Below are positions 55,647 through 58,168 of a stretch of 58,168 nt of DNA, in pieces. The notes under the pieces were generated by a model that saw nothing but the letters and a program-made list of their open reading frames with translations, was not told the DNA's origin and searched no databases. The first letter of the stretch is position 1. The number at the start of each line of letters is the position of its first letter. The position numbers and the translations under genes are program-made. Origin of the DNA: CAZADS01 sp964483985 (GTDB lineage: Bacteria > Pseudomonadota > Alphaproteobacteria > Thalassobaculales > Thalassobaculaceae); assembly GCA_964483985.1 (NCBI GenBank), contig CAZADS010000115.1, positions 1 through 58,168 of the forward strand. Reading direction: 5' to 3'.

Positions 55647-56522
55647 ATGGCAAAACGGCGAGTACTAGTCACTGGAGCGTCTGGAGAAATTTCTCGGCAA
55701 ATTCTTCCTAAGTTCCGAGAATGTTATGAGTTAACACTTCTTGACACTCAATCTTCCAAACACGCAAATGATATAATTGAAGCTGATGTTTCTGATCCCA
55801 ATATTGAAAAATACCGGAAGCATTTTAAAGGTATCGATACAATTGTTCACAATGTTCGGTCTAAACAAGCCGGTGTTGAGACCATTTCACCGTGGCATTG
55901 GCTAAAAGAAAGACCTGGCTCTGAGCCAATACAAGGCTATTTCGTGGAACGAACAAGTGTAGACATGGCATTTAATGTTTTACGCTTAGCCATGGAGGAA
56001 GGCGTGCGGCGGGTGGTTATCACCTCTTCCAATCACGCCGCAGATTGGTATGAAACTCAGCTTCATAACGGCGACCGCGATATGCTTTATCCCGATACAT
56101 ATCCACTTTCCGATAATTTTTACGGTTGGGCAAAAGCTACGTACGAGCATCTTGGCTTTATTTTTGCCACCGGCCGACTAGGCCGTATCGTAGAAAACGT
56201 TCAGGTACGAGTGGGCGCACCGCGCAGAATTATCTCCGCCGAATTCGCCGGAGATGAAAAAAGTTACAAACGAAATCTGGGTGCCTACATCAGCGAACGT
56301 GATATGCAGCAGCTCTATTTTAAATCGATCGAAACTGAGGACATTCGGAATGCTGACGGTATTCCTTTTCAAATTTTTTACGGAATTTCTGACAACACGC
56401 GTGCCTTTTGGAGTATCGCCAACGCTCGATCTACCATTGGGTATACCCCTAGCGACGATTCAGAGCAAATGTTTGCCCAAGATATACGTCACAGCATCAC
56501 CACTAAGGGACGTACTTTGTGA
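55647..56522 (+). CDS. NAD-dependent epimerase/dehydratase (extended SDR)
   Basis: A 291-residue Rossmann-fold enzyme. The N-terminal VLVTGASGEISRQ is a variant of GxxGxxG (GASGEIS, with Ser at the third position). The catalytic Tyr/Lys is YGWAK in DNFYGWAKATYEH, with Ser-Ser in VVITSSNHAAD upstream. This segment resembles uronate dehydrogenases and related sugar SDRs. A strong ribosome site (AAAGGAG) precedes the ATG. It is followed by a Gfo/Idh/MocA gene on the same strand, which fits sugar metabolism. Confidence 0.85.
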   Translation: MAKRRVLVTGASGEISRQILPKFRECYELTLLDTQSSKHANDIIEADVSDPNIEKYRKHFKGIDTIVHNVRSKQAGVETISPWHWLKERPGSEPIQGYFVERTSVDMAFNVLRLAMEEGVRRVVITSSNHAADWYETQLHNGDRDMLYPDTYPLSDNFYGWAKATYEHLGFIFATGRLGRIVENVQVRVGAPRRIISAEFAGDEKSYKRNLGAYISERDMQQLYFKSIETEDIRNADGIPFQIFYGISDNTRAFWSIANARSTIGYTPSDDSEQMFAQDIRHSITTKGRTL

Positions 56523-56744
56523 CACCCTACAACATTTGGTTCCAAACAAGAATTAGAAAACTTACAACATATAAAAACAATGTTAATTATAGCCCGCAGT
56601 TTCTCCAAAACCATATGGAAAAAACTTTATCAAATTAGACCTCATTCCATTCTGGATTATTGAATAACTTTAATTAAAAATTAATATATTGTTTGCGCGG
56701 CCCAAATGGCGTTTATTTAGTATTACAGGCAACGGGATCAAAAA

Positions 56745-57845
56745 ATGTCAGAAAAGATTAGAGTGGGGATAATTGGAGCAACCGTTACACCGGGTGGGAG
56801 TGGCTGGGGCGCAAACGCACATGTGCCAGCCTTGCGAGCTTTGCCCGATTATGAACTAAAGGCCGTTTGTACGGCCCATGAGGAGACGGCAAAAGCTTCG
56901 GCTGAAAAATTTGGGGCAGAACTCTCTTTTTGGAATGCGAGCGAAATGGTTGTCCACCCTGATATCGACCTTATCGCGGTCGTTGTTCGCGTGCCGTGGC
57001 ACAGAGAGCTCGTGAATAACGCTATCAAAGCTAATAAACCGGTGTGCTGTGAGTGGCCTCTAGGAGCCAATCTAGCTGAAGCCAAGGAAATGGCTGATAA
57101 AGCCAAGGCAGCCAAGGTGCCCACGTTGGTCGGGTTACAAGCTCAAAGTGACCCAGTAGTTATGTACGCCCGAGATCTCGTGAACAATGGCGAAATCGGT
57201 GATGTTGTAACCGCTAATTTAAGCGTCATAGTCAATGCAATCACCGAACGCGGGGATGGACGGATTTGGCAGGGAATTCGGAAAAACGGCGCTAATCCCA
57301 TGACCATACCTGGCGGACACGCGATAGATGCACTGTGTCACATTCTAGGTGAATTCACTGAGATCAGCGCCCGAGTAACAACGCGAATCGACATGTGGAG
57401 GCATTCAGTAACCGGCGAAGATTTTCCCGTGGATGCACCTGATACTGTCACGGCAGTAGGGTTGCTTAGGAGCGGCGCGGACGTATCCTATCAAGTAGCC
57501 AGCGTCCCATACAATGCGAGTGGTACTCGTATGGAAGTTTATGGCCGTAAAGGAACCTTGGTGCTAACTTCCAAGTCGGTAAATATTGGACCTAGTAAGC
57601 TTTATCTCGCCAACGAGGATAAGGAAATGATAGAAATATTTCCACCTGAAAATTACCAGTTTGTTCCAGCAGATATGGCTGCTGGCTCGGCAATAAACAT
57701 TGGACAGGCTTATGCTCGGTTTGCAAATAAAATGCAGTCTGGAGAAGGAAATACACCTGACTTTAATCACGCTCTTATTCGGCATGAGTTAATTGACGCT
57801 TTCGAACGATCCCACAGAGAAGGTCAGGTCGTTAAGTTAGCATGA
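56745..57845 (+). CDS. Gfo/Idh/MocA-family oxidoreductase (Gal80-like)
   Basis: A 366-residue NAD(P)-dependent sugar-type dehydrogenase fold. The N-terminal VGIIGATVTPGGSGWGANAHVPALRAL is the extended version found in Gal80-like and related proteins. The conserved CCEWPLG corresponds to the EKP motif (Lys replaced by Trp, E-W-P), so the usual catalytic Lys is missing. GGHAIDALCHILGEF has the expected His for substrate. It may be a dehydrogenase of altered mechanism or a regulatory homologue. It follows the epimerase gene, likely in the same transcript. Confidence 0.85.
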   Translation: MSEKIRVGIIGATVTPGGSGWGANAHVPALRALPDYELKAVCTAHEETAKASAEKFGAELSFWNASEMVVHPDIDLIAVVVRVPWHRELVNNAIKANKPVCCEWPLGANLAEAKEMADKAKAAKVPTLVGLQAQSDPVVMYARDLVNNGEIGDVVTANLSVIVNAITERGDGRIWQGIRKNGANPMTIPGGHAIDALCHILGEFTEISARVTTRIDMWRHSVTGEDFPVDAPDTVTAVGLLRSGADVSYQVASVPYNASGTRMEVYGRKGTLVLTSKSVNIGPSKLYLANEDKEMIEIFPPENYQFVPADMAAGSAINIGQAYARFANKMQSGEGNTPDFNHALIRHELIDAFERSHREGQVVKLA

Positions 57846-57966
57846 AAAACAAAATAAAATATGGTGTCATCGAAATGTATTGGCCCAACGTGGTTAACTA
57901 CCTCGAAATTGAACAACAGAATAAAATAAATTCATTTACCGTTAACGTTATTTACTATCCTGTCTT

Positions 57967-58168
57967 ATGGAACTAACGGTTGACCAGGCATTACAGCAAG
58001 GGGTTGCAGCCCATAAGGAAGGGAGGTTGCAGGAAGCCGAGCGTTTGTACCGGTCTATTTTACAGGTTCAACCCGGCCATGGTGACGCCAATCATAATTT
58101 AGGGGTATTGGCAGTTGGTGTTGGTAAGGTTGGGGCGGCGTTACCCCACTTTAAGACAGCGTTGGAAG
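57967..58168 (+). CDS. TPR-repeat protein, 3'-truncated by window edge
   Basis: The first 67 codons of a tetratricopeptide protein that runs off the window. It opens MELTVDQALQQGVAAHKEG with the TPR consensus residues (A..L...GRLQEAERLYRSIL...P.H.DANHNLGVLA). Many marine Alphaproteobacteria carry large proteins starting this way, often fused to a glycosyltransferase domain, which would lie outside. Its base composition looks clearly more GC-rich than the genes around it. It starts 120 bases after the Gfo/Idh/MocA gene. Confidence 0.8.
   Translation, partial: MELTVDQALQQGVAAHKEGRLQEAERLYRSILQVQPGHGDANHNLGVLAVGVGKVGAALPHFKTALE

Noticed and set aside
1..58168. tRNA, rRNA, riboswitch, CRISPR, IS or prophage features
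   Set aside because: I looked for T-loop-like motifs, regularly spaced repeats, transposase or integrase motifs and terminal inverted repeats and found none that I could support by eye; a dedicated RNA search would be needed to exclude small RNAs.

Overview
The window is a gene-dense stretch of an AT-rich alphaproteobacterial chromosome, most like the uncultured marine or host-associated Rhodospirillales-type lineages. The evidence is inspection only: a MnmC fusion, a YcgN/UPF0260 protein, an alphaproteobacterial/NodP-style CysD with a fused CysNC, an AGXT-type aminotransferase, and the start of a TPR gene of a kind abundant in such genomes. I found about 50 intact or edge-cut protein genes, four decayed genes, and no tRNA, rRNA, insertion sequence, prophage, CRISPR or classical DNA-binding regulator.

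Layout. 1-5.6 kb: SelO (cut by the left edge), a 2-oxoglutarate/Fe(II) oxygenase, an SDR, mnmC and a small protein. 5.8-9.9 kb: a rightward run of cyclopropane-fatty-acid synthase, SCP2-like protein, alpha/beta hydrolase, class II aldolase, YcgN and a small membrane-anchored peptide. 10-13.7 kb: an amidase convergent with an N-acyl-D-amino-acid deacylase, and an atypical SDR. 14-16.7 kb: cysD-cysNC sulfate activation; cysQ, which removes the PAP by-product, lies at 23.5 kb. 16.8-18.6 kb: cytochrome c and a second amidase. 18.8-19.4 kb: a polysaccharide deacetylase pseudogene. 19.6-22.7 kb: a PAS-GGDEF-EAL c-di-GMP enzyme with a close-coupled membrane protein of unknown function. 22.7-32.7 kb: SRAP/YedK protein, cysQ, VOC protein, Sua5, FAD-linked oxidase, serine hydrolase, acyl-CoA dehydrogenase, 2-hydroxyacid dehydrogenase, thioesterase. 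32.7-35.1 kb: a decayed HpcH/HpaI aldolase downstream of an aldonate-type IlvD/Edd dehydratase. 35-40.8 kb: GNAT, cytochrome c, a two-subunit CoA-transferase split by an opposite-strand aminotransferase, and a DUF2817 peptidase. 40.8-46.2 kb: D-amino-acid dehydrogenase, 3-hydroxyacyl-CoA dehydrogenase, and a surface-glycan block (O-antigen ligase, DUF6165, a family 9 glycosyltransferase broken by one TGA, small membrane protein). 46-58 kb: PhyH oxygenase, aldehyde dehydrogenase, ParB-like fragment, GST pseudogene, coiled-coil protein, FAD oxidoreductase, carboxymuconolactone-decarboxylase-like protein, flavin monooxygenase, MFS carrier, epimerase, Gfo/Idh/MocA oxidoreductase and the start of a TPR gene.

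Taken together, the region is mostly catabolic: amides, D-amino acids, aldonates, acyl-CoAs and hydroxyacids, with sulfate activation and c-di-GMP signalling. I see no clearly new multi-gene system. The most distinctive signal is decay: four pseudogenes at different stages, one of which breaks an aldonate pathway and one an envelope glycosyltransferase. This suggests relaxed selection on accessory functions.
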